A DNA stretch of 64,000 nucleotides from Desulfobulbaceae bacterium DB1. GTDB lineage: Bacteria > Desulfobacterota > Desulfobulbia > Desulfobulbales > SURF-16. Below the pieces are notes generated by a model that worked only from the letters and a program-made list of their open reading frames with translations, was not told the DNA's origin and did not search any database. Within the stretch, counting starts at the first letter, position 1. Each line of letters begins with the position of its first letter. Position numbers and translations under genes: made by a program. This document shows positions 51,007 through 60,570 of this stretch, in pieces. The stretch is from assembly GCA_001914235.1 (NCBI GenBank), contig MQUF01000005.1, forward strand, positions 124,001 through 188,000, given 5' to 3'.

Positions 51007-52814
51007 ACGGGGCCGGGCGCGAGGACAAGACGGCGGAGTTTTTCGGCATCGGAGTCTCGCCGGGAATCGTCATCGGCCGGGCTTTGCTTGCCCGATGCGG
51101 GGGTGCCGTCCAGAAGCGGGAAATAGGAGGTGCCGAGGTTCCGCAGGAACAGCAGCGTTTCCGTGAGGCCGTTGCCCGAGCGGAAGAAAAGCTGCTCCGG
51201 CTGCGGGATCATATTTCCGCTGTTCTCGCCGACTACGGTGCCATCATTGACAGCCATCTTCTCATGCTGCGGGACAGATTTCTTTATGAGCGGACGCTGG
51301 AAATCATCGACAAGGAAAGGGCGAACGCCGAGTGGGCTCTGGAAAAGGCCCTTGCCCACGTGGAAAAGCTTTTCGCCCGCATGGATGATGCCTATATCAG
51401 GGCCCGCTTTGATGATGTGCGCCATGCGGTTGAGGGAATATTTGCCGAACTGTCCGGAACGGAAAAGCTGCCTGCCCTGAACGGCGGAAAAGTGGTTCTT
51501 GTTGCCCGGGATTTTTCCCCGGAGGATATTCTGCACATGCGCGGAAACAGCGTTGGTTTCCTTGCCGCCATGGGCGGGGAAACGTCTCACGCCGCCATTG
51601 TGGCGCGCACCTTGGGAATACCCGCAGTGGTCGGGGTCAAGGATATTGCCGCCGGGGTTCATGATGGTGATCTGCTTATTCTGGATGGTTCCACCGGCCG
51701 TGTTTTCATCAATCCCTCCGTTGATCTGATATCCCGTTATCAGGAACGGCAGAGTCATCTCCGGCGTTACAGTCTTGAGGCGGCGGGCCATGCTCATCTG
51801 CGTTCCGAAACCGTTGACGGCATGCGGGTAAACGTTGAGGCGAACCTGGAAAGCGGTGACGAAATCAGTCAGGCTTTTCAGTGTGGCGCCGCCGGTGTCG
51901 GACTGTTCCGAAGTGAATATCTCTATCTGGCGGCAGACCATCTCCCTGATGAGGAAACCCTTTTGGACGCGTATCGCGATTTGCTGTCGCTGGCCGCGCC
52001 GTTTCCGGTGACGATCAGAACCCTTGATGTCGGGGGCGACAAGCTGTTTGTCGGGCAGGGAAAAGGAGCGGCCGTGAAACGATGCAAGGCTGGCGAGAGA
52101 TGCCGGGAGGCAAACCCGGCCCTCGGACTGCGGGCTATCCGCTATTCACTGCGGGAGCCGGCCATTTTTACCACCCAGCTCAGGGCGCTGCTCAGGGCAA
52201 GCACCGCTGGGAATCTTCGCATTCTTTTCCCCATGATATCCTCGTACTGTGAACTGATACAGGTAAAGGAAATTATTGCACGATTGCGGGAGGATTTGCG
52301 AGGGCAGGGCATCCCTTTTGATGAGAATGTCAAGTTCGGCATTATGGTGGAGGTGCCGAGTGCGGTGGCGGTGGCGGATACCCTGGCGCGGGAGGTTGAT
52401 TTCTTCAGTATCGGCACCAATGATCTTATCCAGTATGCCCTGGCCATTGACCGGGGCAATGAGCAGGTTGCCCACATGTACGAGCCTCTGCACCCGGCGG
52501 TGCTGCGGATGATCAGCCACGTTGTGCAATCCGGTCACCGGGGCGGTATCGAGGTCGGCATCTGCGGCGAGATGGCCGGACAGGAAAAGTATCTTCCCGT
52601 GCTGCTTGGGCTGGGGCTGGATTCCTTCAGCATGCACCCCCCGGCCATACCTTTTATAAAAAAAATGATCCGTAAAAGCCGGTCGGACGAGGTGGAAGAG
52701 CTGGCGGCACAATTGCTGGCAAGCTCCTCCTCCATCGAAGCGAGAAAGTGTTTGCAACGTTATCTTGCCGATCATCATCCTGAGCTGGTGAAGGACAATG
52801 CTGGGGGCGAGTAA
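51003..52814 (+). CDS. ptsI: Phosphoenolpyruvate-protein phosphotransferase (enzyme I)
   Basis: First PTS enzyme, autophosphorylating from phosphoenolpyruvate. The 603-residue protein has the active histidine H196 in GGETSHAAIVAR, the domain marks LFRSEYLYL and TIRTLDVGGDKLF, and the catalytic cysteine C521 in GICGEMAGQ. There is no N-terminal GAF domain, so it is the ptsI rather than the ptsP type. It overlaps ptsH in an ATGA. No EIIA, EIIB or EIIC gene is in the window, so the pathway may be mainly regulatory or have distant permeases. Confidence 0.95.
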   Translation: MNGAGREDKTAEFFGIGVSPGIVIGRALLARCGGAVQKREIGGAEVPQEQQRFREAVARAEEKLLRLRDHISAVLADYGAIIDSHLLMLRDRFLYERTLEIIDKERANAEWALEKALAHVEKLFARMDDAYIRARFDDVRHAVEGIFAELSGTEKLPALNGGKVVLVARDFSPEDILHMRGNSVGFLAAMGGETSHAAIVARTLGIPAVVGVKDIAAGVHDGDLLILDGSTGRVFINPSVDLISRYQERQSHLRRYSLEAAGHAHLRSETVDGMRVNVEANLESGDEISQAFQCGAAGVGLFRSEYLYLAADHLPDEETLLDAYRDLLSLAAPFPVTIRTLDVGGDKLFVGQGKGAAVKRCKAGERCREANPALGLRAIRYSLREPAIFTTQLRALLRASTAGNLRILFPMISSYCELIQVKEIIARLREDLRGQGIPFDENVKFGIMVEVPSAVAVADTLAREVDFFSIGTNDLIQYALAIDRGNEQVAHMYEPLHPAVLRMISHVVQSGHRGGIEVGICGEMAGQEKYLPVLLGLGLDSFSMHPPAIPFIKKMIRKSRSDEVEELAAQLLASSSSIEARKCLQRYLADHHPELVKDNAGGE

Positions 52815-52819
52815 ACCTG

Positions 52820-52950
52820 ATGAACTCGTAAAAAAAAATGAAATTTTAACGCAGAGAGACAAACTCACAAAGAAATTACTTCTTGAAACAATATGTTTTC
52901 TTTGTTGCTTCGTGTCTCTGCGTTACGAAAATGACTTTTTACGAATTCAT
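52820..52950. repeat. Palindromic MITE-like repeat between ptsI and thiL
   Basis: Outer arms ATGAACTCGTAAAAA (52820-52834) and TTTTTACGAATTCAT (52936-52950) differ at one position. Inner arms of 28 bases at 52848-52875 and 52897-52924, starting AACGCAGAGA on the left and ending TCTCTGCGTT on the right, pair with about five mismatches. Elements with this AACGCAGAGACAC core are dispersed in many bacterial genomes. It carries no gene. Confidence 0.85.
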
Positions 52951-52987
52951 TAAACTCAATTTTTTCTGTTTTTTTTCAAGGCCGTCC

Positions 52988-53974
52988 ATGACGCATTTGG
53001 CTGAAAGAAAGATTATTGAACAGATCGCGCGGCAGCAGCGAACATCCGACCGGCTTGTCAAGGGCATCGGCGATGACTGCGCCGTTGTTGCCGGAGCGGA
53101 CGGAATTGTTGACCTGTGGACCATGGACACGCTGATCGAGTCGGTGCATTTTGATTTGTCCTGGCATCCCCCGCAATTGCTGGGACGAAAGGCGGTGAGT
53201 GTCAACGTGAGCGATATTGCCGCCATGGGCGGGACACCACGTTTCGCCCTTTTTGCCCTGGGCCTGCCCTCCGCCTGTACCAAGGAGGTTGTCGACCGGT
53301 TGTTGGATGGTGTTTTTACTGCCCTCTCCGACTATGACGTGGTGCTGGCGGGTGGGGACACCGTTTTCTCCCCGGAGCGAATCATGCTGACCATTACCAT
53401 CTGCGGTGAAATGGCCGGAAAAGACGTCTGTTATCGGGATAGCGCCTTGCCGGGTGACGAGGTGTGGGTGAGTGGCCATCTCGGCAATGCCGCTTGCGGT
53501 CTGGAACTGTGTCGACGGCACATGCAGCATGACCATCGCTACGTCCAGCTGGTGAACGCCCATTGTGATCCCGTTCCACAGGTTGTCTTGGGCCGGCTGT
53601 TGGCCGGCAGCGGGCTCATCCATGCCATGATGGATCTTTCCGACGGTCTGGCCACGGATCTTGCCCATGTGTGCAAGGCAAGTAATGTCGGCGCGGAGAT
53701 TGAAGCGGATCAGGTGCCGCTGGCAGCCCCCCTGATCACGGCTGCGGAGTCCCTCGGGGTTGCCGCGCTTGATTTCGCCCTGTCCGGCGGTGAAGATTAT
53801 CAGCTTGTCTTTACCGTGCCCGGCGAAAACAGGGCAGCCCTGGAGAAATTGTGCGCGCAGCATGGCCGGCCGATTTTCCGGCTGGGAAAAATTGTCGACG
53901 GCACCAAGGTTTTCCTCCACCAGGACGGGCAGAGACGGGACATCACCTTCAGCGGCTATGAACACCGGTTTTAA
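52988..53974 (+). CDS. thiL: Thiamine-monophosphate kinase
   Basis: Last step of thiamine diphosphate synthesis. The 328-residue protein has the PurM-like ATP-binding motifs [34 protein letters not shown] and [13 protein letters not shown]. The ATG at 52988 has AAGG upstream; a longer in-frame start would begin inside the palindromic repeat and is rejected. The last 17 bases overlap uvrB. Confidence 0.96.
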   Translation: MTHLAERKIIEQIARQQRTSDRLVKGIGDDCAVVAGADGIVDLWTMDTLIESVHFDLSWHPPQLLGRKAVSVNVSDIAAMGGTPRFALFALGLPSACTKEVVDRLLDGVFTALSDYDVVLAGGDTVFSPERIMLTITICGEMAGKDVCYRDSALPGDEVWVSGHLGNAACGLELCRRHMQHDHRYVQLVNAHCDPVPQVVLGRLLAGSGLIHAMMDLSDGLATDLAHVCKASNVGAEIEADQVPLAAPLITAAESLGVAALDFALSGGEDYQLVFTVPGENRAALEKLCAQHGRPIFRLGKIVDGTKVFLHQDGQRRDITFSGYEHRF

Positions 53975-55958
53975 AATTCATTCCCCCTTTGCCCCGGCCG
54001 GCGACCAGCCGAAGGCCATTGACGACCTGAGCCGGGGCATTGCGCGGGGAGAACGGGAGCAGGTTCTGCTGGGGGTAACCGGTTCCGGCAAGACCTTTAC
54101 CATGGCCCATGTCATTGCCCGCACCCAGCGGCCGGCCCTGGTCATGGCCCCCAACAAGACCCTGGCCGCCCAGCTCTTTGCCGAGTTCAAGGATCTTTTC
54201 CCGGAAAACGCGGTGGAATATTTTGTCAGCTACTATGACTATTATCAGCCCGAGGCCTATATCCCGCAATCCGACACCTATATTGAAAAAGATTCCTCCA
54301 TCAACGACGCCATCGACAAAATGCGTCATTCCGCCACCCGTTCACTGCTGACCCGCCGGGATGTGGTCATTGTTGCCAGTGTTTCCTGCATATACGGGCT
54401 CGGTTCGCCGGACGAATACAAGAACATGCATCTCTTCCTGAAACGGGGGGAAGATTATCCGCTGCAGGAAATTCAGCGGCGGCTGGTCTACATGCTCTAT
54501 GAACGCAACGATTATTCCTTTCATCGCGGCACCTTCCGGGTGCGGGGCGATGTCATGGAAATTTTTCCCGCCTATGAGGAGGACAGCGCCCTGCGGGTGG
54601 AATTTTTCGGTGATACCATCGAGGCGATCTCCCTGGTGGACCCGTTGCGGGGCAGGGTGATGGGGGTCATGGAAGAGGTGACGGTTTTTCCGGGCAGCCA
54701 CTTTGTCACCTCAAAAGAGGTGCTGGCCCGGGCCATGGAAACCATCAAGGGCGAACTGAGGGAACGGCTCGCTTTTTTTGAAAAGGAACGGCGGCTGGTG
54801 GAGGCGCAGCGTCTGGAGCAGCGAACCATGTTTGATCTGGAGATGATCGGCGAACTCGGCTACTGCAACGGCATTGAAAACTACAGTCGGCATCTGACCG
54901 GCAGGCAGCCCGGAGAAGCGCCGCCCACCCTGCTCGATTATTTTCCCCCGGATTTTATCCTTTTTGCCGATGAAAGCCATATCACTATTCCTCAGATCGG
55001 CGGCATGTACCGGGGGGACAGGTCACGCAAGCAGACCCTGGTGGAATTCGGTTTCCGCTTGCCTTCCGCCCTGGACAACCGCCCCCTGCAGTTCGATGAA
55101 TTCGACCGTCGCATCAACCAGGCGATCTACGTCTCCGCCACCCCCGGCAATTTTGAACAGGAACGGGCCCGCGGCAAAGTGGTGGAGCAGATCATCAGGC
55201 CCACCGGACTGCTTGATCCCGTCATTGAGGTGCGGCCCGCCGACAGCCAGGTTGATGATCTGCTTGAAGAGATCCGTCGGCGCGAATCCCGCGGTGAGGC
55301 TGTGCTTGTCACCACCCTGACCAAGCGGATGGCGGAAGACCTGACTGATTATTACGAAAAACTGGGAGTCAGGGTGCGCTATCTCCACTCCGACATCAAG
55401 ACCCTGGAGCGCATTGAGCTGCTGCGGGAACTGCGTCAGGGAGAATTCAACGTTCTGATCGGCATCAACCTGCTGCGGGAGGGGCTTGATATTCCGGAAG
55501 TGTCGCTGGTTGCCGTGCTTGATGCGGACAGGGAAGGATTTTTGCGCAGTGATCGTTCCCTGATTCAGACCTGTGGGCGGGCGGCCAGAAATGCCGAAGG
55601 CATGGTGATTCTCTATGCCGACAAGGTGACCGGCTCCATGCAGCGCACCATTGATGAAACAAACAGGAGAAGGGTGCTGCAGCGGGAGTTTAACCTGCGG
55701 CACGGCATCACGCCGACAACCGTGCGCTCCTCCATCAAGAACGCGATGGAAACCATTTATGAGGGTACCCCTGCCGCTCCTCCGCAGCAGGCTGCTGAAA
55801 ACCGAGAGGAGTTTGTCAGCCTCAAGGAGCTGCGGAACCGCATCAAAAAACTGGAAAAAGAGATGATGGCCAAGGCCAGGGATCTGGCCTTTGAAGAGGC
55901 TGCCGACATCAGGGATCAAATTACGCTTTTGAAGGAACAGGAATTAGAATGGCTGTAA
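53958..55958 (+). CDS. uvrB: Excinuclease ABC subunit B
   Basis: Damage-verifying helicase-like subunit of nucleotide excision repair. The 666-residue protein has Walker [10 protein letters not shown], the beta-hairpin region [16 protein letters not shown], the DE box FADESH, motif [11 protein letters not shown] and the C-terminal UVR domain ([19 protein letters not shown]) that contacts UvrC. The start ATGAACACC overlaps the thiL end; an upstream extension in the same frame is only antisense shadow of thiL. The stop overlaps the next gene by ten bases. Confidence 0.97.
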   Translation: MNTGFKIHSPFAPAGDQPKAIDDLSRGIARGEREQVLLGVTGSGKTFTMAHVIARTQRPALVMAPNKTLAAQLFAEFKDLFPENAVEYFVSYYDYYQPEAYIPQSDTYIEKDSSINDAIDKMRHSATRSLLTRRDVVIVASVSCIYGLGSPDEYKNMHLFLKRGEDYPLQEIQRRLVYMLYERNDYSFHRGTFRVRGDVMEIFPAYEEDSALRVEFFGDTIEAISLVDPLRGRVMGVMEEVTVFPGSHFVTSKEVLARAMETIKGELRERLAFFEKERRLVEAQRLEQRTMFDLEMIGELGYCNGIENYSRHLTGRQPGEAPPTLLDYFPPDFILFADESHITIPQIGGMYRGDRSRKQTLVEFGFRLPSALDNRPLQFDEFDRRINQAIYVSATPGNFEQERARGKVVEQIIRPTGLLDPVIEVRPADSQVDDLLEEIRRRESRGEAVLVTTLTKRMAEDLTDYYEKLGVRVRYLHSDIKTLERIELLRELRQGEFNVLIGINLLREGLDIPEVSLVAVLDADREGFLRSDRSLIQTCGRAARNAEGMVILYADKVTGSMQRTIDETNRRRVLQREFNLRHGITPTTVRSSIKNAMETIYEGTPAAPPQQAAENREEFVSLKELRNRIKKLEKEMMAKARDLAFEEAADIRDQITLLKEQELEWL

Positions 55959-56662
55959 AGGGCGGGAATCAGGAGTCAGGGGACAGGCATGGAAAAGCGG
56001 GGCTTTTCCGTCGCTTTTGCCTGTGGGCTGCGCCGCTGCTGTTTCGTATCGTTTCATTTGCGTTGTTTGCCACCTGCCGGGTGACCCGGCACGGCCATGA
56101 ACATTTCCGTCACCTGATTGCGGGCAACAAACCATTTATTGTCTCCTTCTGGCACTACGGGGTTATTTATATTGTCCACCATGCCCGTCATGTGCCCTTC
56201 GTGGCCATGGTCAGTGCCAGCAAGGACGGCGAATATATTGCCCGGATTCTTGAAGGCAAGGGGTTTTCCACGGTGCGGGGGTCGCGCAACAAAGGGGCCA
56301 TCGGCGCGATGAAAGGCTTGATGCGGGAGATGAGAAACGGCAAAACGGTGGTTCTGGTGGCGGACGGCTCGCAGGGTCCGGCCCGCAAGGCCCAGGCCGG
56401 CACGATCCTGCTGGCATCGAGGACGGGTGCGCCGATTCTGCCGGTGGGCTGGGCGGCATCACGCTATAAAAGTTTCCGCAGCTGGGACCGGACCGCCATC
56501 CCCTTGCCCTTTTCCCGGGTGGCTCTCTGTTACGGCAGACCTTTTTTCGTTCCGCTGGAGCTGGACAACGCCGGCCTGGAAGAATACCGGCTCAAGCTCG
56601 AACGGGCGCTGGATGATATTTATGAAAAATCATGGGAAGAGTTTGGCAGGAAGGAACATTAG
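55949..56662 (+). CDS. Lysophospholipid acyltransferase family protein (DUF374)
   Basis: A 237-residue membrane-associated acyltransferase-like protein. A hydrophobic N-terminal segment ([16 protein letters not shown]) precedes the DUF374 motifs: [10 protein letters not shown] with the acyltransferase histidine, [10 protein letters not shown] and [17 protein letters not shown]. The substrate is unknown; family members lie close to lipid A or phospholipid acyltransferases. The start overlaps uvrB by ten bases, so it is translationally coupled. Codons near the start contain a fragment (ATCAGGAGTCAGGGG) like the repeat at 33633, so the N-terminus may be partly repeat-derived. Confidence 0.85.
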   Translation: MAVKGGNQESGDRHGKAGLFRRFCLWAAPLLFRIVSFALFATCRVTRHGHEHFRHLIAGNKPFIVSFWHYGVIYIVHHARHVPFVAMVSASKDGEYIARILEGKGFSTVRGSRNKGAIGAMKGLMREMRNGKTVVLVADGSQGPARKAQAGTILLASRTGAPILPVGWAASRYKSFRSWDRTAIPLPFSRVALCYGRPFFVPLELDNAGLEEYRLKLERALDDIYEKSWEEFGRKEH

Positions 56663-56680
56663 AAAATGCCTGAATGTATA

Positions 56681-56762
56681 AGTGCACTAAAGTGCCTAAA
56701 GTTATGGGTTTTTTATGATGGGAAAAACTTTTTACTTTAGGCACTTTAAATTTTAGCGCACT
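56681..56762. repeat. Palindromic repeat between two convergent genes
   Basis: TAAAGTGCCTAAAGT (56688-56702) pairs perfectly over 15 bases with ACTTTAGGCACTTTA (56734-56748), and the outer flanks AGTGCACTAA and TTTTAGCGCACT also pair partly. It lies between the acyltransferase (+) and adenylate kinase (-) ends and could act as a two-way termination structure. It resembles dispersed palindromic units. Confidence 0.8.
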
Positions 56763-56773
56763 TTGACTTTTTT

Positions 56774-57451
56774 TTAATCAAGCTGTTTCATGATGGATTC
56801 AAGCACTTCCTTGATACCGGCCGAGCCGTCCACGGAAATAACCTTGGGTCCGTTAATGCCCTTGAAATAATTGACCGCGGCCATGGTACCGGTGTTGGTG
56901 TCATAGTAGATGTTGTGGCGTTTGCCGATGGCTTCTTCATCCTGGTCGTCGGCTCGGGTGCTCAGTTCGCCGCCGCAGACGCGGCAAACCAGCCTGCCGT
57001 CTTTCTCAACCGGCTTGATCGCATCGAAAGCGATGTGGTTGGGATGATTGTTGTCGTTGGCGCACAAACGGCGGCCCATGATACGTTCTTTGGCGATCTG
57101 ACGGTCAAGCATGATCTCTATGACGTAATTCAGATCAATGCCCGCATCCTTCAATGCCTTGGCCAGGGTTTCCGCCTGCACCTTGTTGCGGGGAAACCCG
57201 TCAAGCAGCCAGCCTTTTTTGCAGTCATCTTCTTTCAGCCGGTCAAGGATCATCGGAATGGTGATGTTGTCGGGAACCAGATCACCGCGGTCAATATATT
57301 CCTTGGCTTTTTTGCCCAGTTCCGTGCCGCCTTTGATGTTTTTTCTGAAGATTGCACCGGACTCGATGTGGGGAATTTTGTATTTTTCTTGAACTTTGGC
57401 ACCCTGTGTGCCTTTTCCGCTGCCGTTGGGCCCGAAAATTAAGATGTTCAT
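56774..57451 (-). CDS. adk: Second adenylate kinase, Desulfovibrio metal-binding type
   Basis: A 225-residue adenylate kinase distinct from the copy at 24654. It has the P-loop GPNGSGKGT, DGFPRN at the AMP site and a LID with C130-x5-H136 and C156-x2-C159 (RRLCANDNNHPNH, VCRVCGG). This Cys/His/Cys/Cys pattern is the one known in Desulfovibrio gigas adenylate kinase, which can carry zinc, cobalt or iron. GGAGAGACG precedes the ATG. It is a single-gene unit. Having two forms with different LID ligands suggests a division of labour under changing metal supply, which is inference. Confidence 0.93.
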   Translation of the reverse strand: MNILIFGPNGSGKGTQGAKVQEKYKIPHIESGAIFRKNIKGGTELGKKAKEYIDRGDLVPDNITIPMILDRLKEDDCKKGWLLDGFPRNKVQAETLAKALKDAGIDLNYVIEIMLDRQIAKERIMGRRLCANDNNHPNHIAFDAIKPVEKDGRLVCRVCGGELSTRADDQDEEAIGKRHNIYYDTNTGTMAAVNYFKGINGPKVISVDGSAGIKEVLESIMKQLD

Positions 57452-57682
57452 CTCGTCTCTCCTTGATTTAAAAAGTTTGATGGTGAAACAACATTGCTTA
57501 ATTTAACGTAACATGATGTAATTGCAGTATTTTATAATATATGGCAGATCACTATAGCTCAAGATGGAAAACTCCGCCATAAAAAATGAATAGATGTTCA
57601 TTCGGCTGCGGGATTAAGCGGGGTGGGCGGGGTGGAGTGCGCCGGGATATACCGGGCAGGAGGCATTCGGCAACAAGGAGGC

Positions 57683-57805
57683 TTATTGTTCTTTTGGGCT
57701 GTGCAGGCAACAGAACTCCGACACCAGGAGCTTGCGGTCGGCAAGGGTCATGCGGAAATAAAAGGGACTCAACATGAGAATTCTGATAGCTTCCTGGCGG
57801 GTCAT
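57683..57805 (-). CDS. 40-residue small protein
   Basis: A tiny reading frame on the minus strand, start ATGACCCGCC, that reads MTRQEAIRILMLSPFYFRM and ends in EFCCLHSPKEQ. The helix-rich, well-formed sequence looks like a true small protein. I have an impression of similar short proteins in related bacteria but cannot confirm it. AGAGG lies about 11 bases upstream, rather far. It runs opposite to the potassium channel gene and lies in an otherwise empty 500-base gap. Confidence 0.5.
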   Translation of the reverse strand: MTRQEAIRILMLSPFYFRMTLADRKLLVSEFCCLHSPKEQ

Positions 57806-57968
57806 GATGGTTTTTGCCTCTCGTTGTTTATCTTTCCATACACTTTTCTTTATGCTAAATTCATCGGCTGGTTGCGGGAAAAACTTTACTGAATGTGAAA
57901 ATAATTTCAAGGCAATGCCGTTATGACAAGAGCGATTTTTCTTCCCTTTCCATGTGCGAGCCCCTGCC

Positions 57969-58955
57969 ATGCATAAATCCGTTACGGCAGGGCTTCTTCT
58001 TGTGCTCATTCTTCTTTTCGGCACCTTTGGCTATATGCTGCTGGAAAACAGCAGTTTTGTTGATGGCCTGTATATGACGTTGATCACTATCACCACGGTG
58101 GGTTATGGAGAGGTGGTTCATCTCAGTCCCCAGGGGCGGGTTTTCACCATGGTGCTCATCTTGATCGGGGTCGGTTTTGTCATGCTGGTTTTCACCAATA
58201 TCACCGAGGCGGTGGTTGAAGGGAGAATCCAGGCTGTTTACGGGAGATTGAACATGAAGAAAAAGGTATCGGAATTGACGAATCATTATATCATCTGCGG
58301 ATTCGGGCGTATCGGCCAGGTTATTGCCAAGTTGATGAAGGACGGCGGCAAACCTTTTGTCGTTATTGAAAATGATCCGGCGGTTGTCGCAAGACTTTCG
58401 GAGCTCGGCTATCTTTTTCTTGAAGGTCAGGCGTCAAATGACGATATGCTTCTTAAGGCGGGCGTTAAAAAGGCGAAAGGGCTCATCGCCGTCGTCTCTT
58501 CCGACGCAGACAATGTGTACATCGTTCTTTCCGCCAGGGGACTGAATTCCGAGTTGTATATCATGGCGCGTTCAAGCGGAATTGAAGGGGTTGAAACGAA
58601 GCTTCTCCGGGCCGGCGCCAATAAGGTTCTTTCGCCCTATTACATCGGCGCAACCAGGATGGCGCATCATGTTCTGCGTCCGACGGTGACCGATTTTATC
58701 GATCTGACCGTGCACGGCGGGGCGCTTGGCCTCCGTCTCGAGGAGTTACTGGTATCGGTCAAGGGGCAACTGGTCAATAAAACCCTGCTTGATTCCAATA
58801 TTCGTAAAGATTTTGATCTCATCGTCGTGGCCATTAAGCGGAGCGGCGGTGAAATGCAGTTTAATCCGAACCTGGGCACCATAATTCTCGGTGGCGATAC
58901 CTTGGTTGTGCTCGGTGAATATGAAAAAATCAAGCAGTTGGAAAAGATAATTTAA
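57969..58955 (+). CDS. RCK-type potassium channel protein
   Basis: A 328-residue inner-membrane channel subunit. Two membrane helices flank a pore loop with the selectivity filter TITTVGYGEV. A cytoplasmic RCK/TrkA_N domain follows at about 105-225 (IICGFGRIGQVIAKL, with VIENDP), then a TrkA_C domain at about 250-325. This is the MthK/Kch layout, in which nucleotides or ions gate the pore. The start is uncertain: a GTG lies 15 bases upstream in frame. TrkA_C domains are known receptors of cyclic-di-AMP in other bacteria, and cdaA is present at 40498. Confidence 0.92.
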   Translation: MHKSVTAGLLLVLILLFGTFGYMLLENSSFVDGLYMTLITITTVGYGEVVHLSPQGRVFTMVLILIGVGFVMLVFTNITEAVVEGRIQAVYGRLNMKKKVSELTNHYIICGFGRIGQVIAKLMKDGGKPFVVIENDPAVVARLSELGYLFLEGQASNDDMLLKAGVKKAKGLIAVVSSDADNVYIVLSARGLNSELYIMARSSGIEGVETKLLRAGANKVLSPYYIGATRMAHHVLRPTVTDFIDLTVHGGALGLRLEELLVSVKGQLVNKTLLDSNIRKDFDLIVVAIKRSGGEMQFNPNLGTIILGGDTLVVLGEYEKIKQLEKII

Positions 58956-59076
58956 TTGTTTTGCTACATTGTGCTAAATTATTAAAGGCGTTGTGCCGGG
59001 AAAGTGCCTCTTATTCCTCTTCCGTTTGCCGTTATCTTGATTTTGGCGGACGGAAACAGCTAAAATTGATCGAATA

Positions 59077-60519
59077 ATGGAAGACCTGTCAAAAAAACCG
59101 GTCAAAATCTGCAATGACCGTTTTCTGCTCAAGCTGACCAAGGACAAATTGAAGGCTTTCCTGCAGCTTGTCGATGATGAGTATTCCTTTGACGATGTGC
59201 CGTTTGATGACATTTTGAAGGAAGTGCGGGAACGCGGGGTTGTTTTCGGCTTTGTGTCGAAGCTGCCGCCCGCACGGGAGGGAAAAACCGTTGTGGCCGG
59301 CGGCAAAGAAGTTGTTCCCGGTGAAAACGCCAAAATAAAACCGGTGGTGAAGCCATCCATCATCAGCCAACTGCGGTCGAAGATGATGGGCAAGGACAGG
59401 GTCGATTTTCGTGAACTCGGCAACATTGTCAATGTGGCGGCAGGCTCGCTGCTGTTGAAAAAAATACCCGCCACCGCCGGTGTTCCCGGTCAAAACGTGC
59501 TGGGGGAGGAGATTGTCCCCAAACCAGGCAAGGATGTTGCGATCAAATGCGGGCCCGGTGTGGAGCTGAGCGAAGACGGTCTCAATGTGACCGCGACCAT
59601 CGACGGCAAGTTTGTCATGGCTGACGGCAAGCCCGCGGTGTATGCCGAACATGTTGTCGCAAGCGATGTGGACATGACTGTAGGAAACATTGCCTTTTGC
59701 GGCACCCGTCTTGAAATAACCGGGGAAGTGTTGCCCGGTTTCAAGATTAAGTGCAAGGGAGATGTGGTGGTCGGCAAGGGCGTGAACAATGCCCAGATTC
59801 TTGCCGGCGGTAATATCAAAATAAGCGGAGGGGTGATTGGCCTTGATGCCGAGGTGCGGGCCAAGGGGAATATCACCATTGATTTCTGCGAGAATTTCGG
59901 CGAGATCGAGGCGCGGGGAAGCCTGACCGTGAACAATTTTGTCGTTCAGGGCCGGGTCAAAACCGGTGGTAATATGACCGTGTTGCAGGGCAAAGGCGTG
60001 GTTATCGGCGGCAAATACATCCTCGGCGGCAGCTTGCATGTGAAAGAACTGGGCTCGGAGGCGGAGGTGGTGACGGAAGTTATTGTCGGCCTGCGGCCTG
60101 AGCTGGAAAAAAGGAAACGACAGATTGAGGCGGCAAAGGCCTATTGGCCGAACCGGATGAATGAGGTTCTTAAGAACATCAGCGCCCTCAATGAGATGAA
60201 AAAGGCGGAAGGCAAGGATTTCGGCGGCGAAAAGGCTAATATTCTCGCGGAACTCAATAAGATGATGCCTGAAGTCATGGAGAAAAATAACCAGCTGACC
60301 GAAATGGAGACGCAGCTCGACCGCGATCTCGAACAGGCCGCCACTGAATCCATCTATGTTTATGGTACCTTGTATCCCGGTGTGTCGGTCACCATCGGCA
60401 AGACCGTCCGGGTTCTCGATAAACGGGAAAATCAGGTGGTGGTCGAATTGCAGAAGAGTACGATGCAGATTTACGTTCGCGGCATGACTCCCGAAGAAAA
60501 AGAAATGGCCCCTCGATAA
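59077..60519 (+). CDS. FapA/DUF342 family protein
   Basis: A 480-residue cytoplasmic protein with the DUF342 core: repeated glycine-rich beta-helix turns such as GDVVVGKGVNNAQILAGGNI and VQGRVKTGGNMTV, then a coiled-coil segment at about 340-420 (EMKKAEGKDFGGEK). The start segment KPVKICNDRFLLKL is particular to this group. DUF342 proteins include the FapA regulator of the flagellar export genes and polymer-binding factors; no flagellar gene is adjacent, so the role is open. A weak terminator-like hairpin follows. Confidence 0.82.
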   Translation: MEDLSKKPVKICNDRFLLKLTKDKLKAFLQLVDDEYSFDDVPFDDILKEVRERGVVFGFVSKLPPAREGKTVVAGGKEVVPGENAKIKPVVKPSIISQLRSKMMGKDRVDFRELGNIVNVAAGSLLLKKIPATAGVPGQNVLGEEIVPKPGKDVAIKCGPGVELSEDGLNVTATIDGKFVMADGKPAVYAEHVVASDVDMTVGNIAFCGTRLEITGEVLPGFKIKCKGDVVVGKGVNNAQILAGGNIKISGGVIGLDAEVRAKGNITIDFCENFGEIEARGSLTVNNFVVQGRVKTGGNMTVLQGKGVVIGGKYILGGSLHVKELGSEAEVVTEVIVGLRPELEKRKRQIEAAKAYWPNRMNEVLKNISALNEMKKAEGKDFGGEKANILAELNKMMPEVMEKNNQLTEMETQLDRDLEQAATESIYVYGTLYPGVSVTIGKTVRVLDKRENQVVVELQKSTMQIYVRGMTPEEKEMAPR

Positions 60520-60540
60520 AAACGAACTGTATCGGGCAAT

Positions 60541-60570
60541 ACCGGAAAGCCTGAGTCGGGGCCGGTTTTT
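60541..60570 (+). terminator. Weak intrinsic terminator between fapA-like gene and pdxJ
   Basis: ACCGG and CCGGT pair around a 16-base GC-rich loop and are followed by TTTT. It lies in the 49-base gap between two convergent genes and touches the pdxJ stop codon. Confidence 0.4.

Noticed and set aside
52883-52987. N-terminal extension of thiL
   Set aside because: The extra 35 codons lie in the palindromic repeat and encode a hydrophobic stretch absent from ThiL; the ATG at 52988 has a ribosome site.
53760-53957. N-terminal extension of uvrB
   Set aside because: It overlaps the 3' part of thiL in another frame; UvrB starts normally at 53958.
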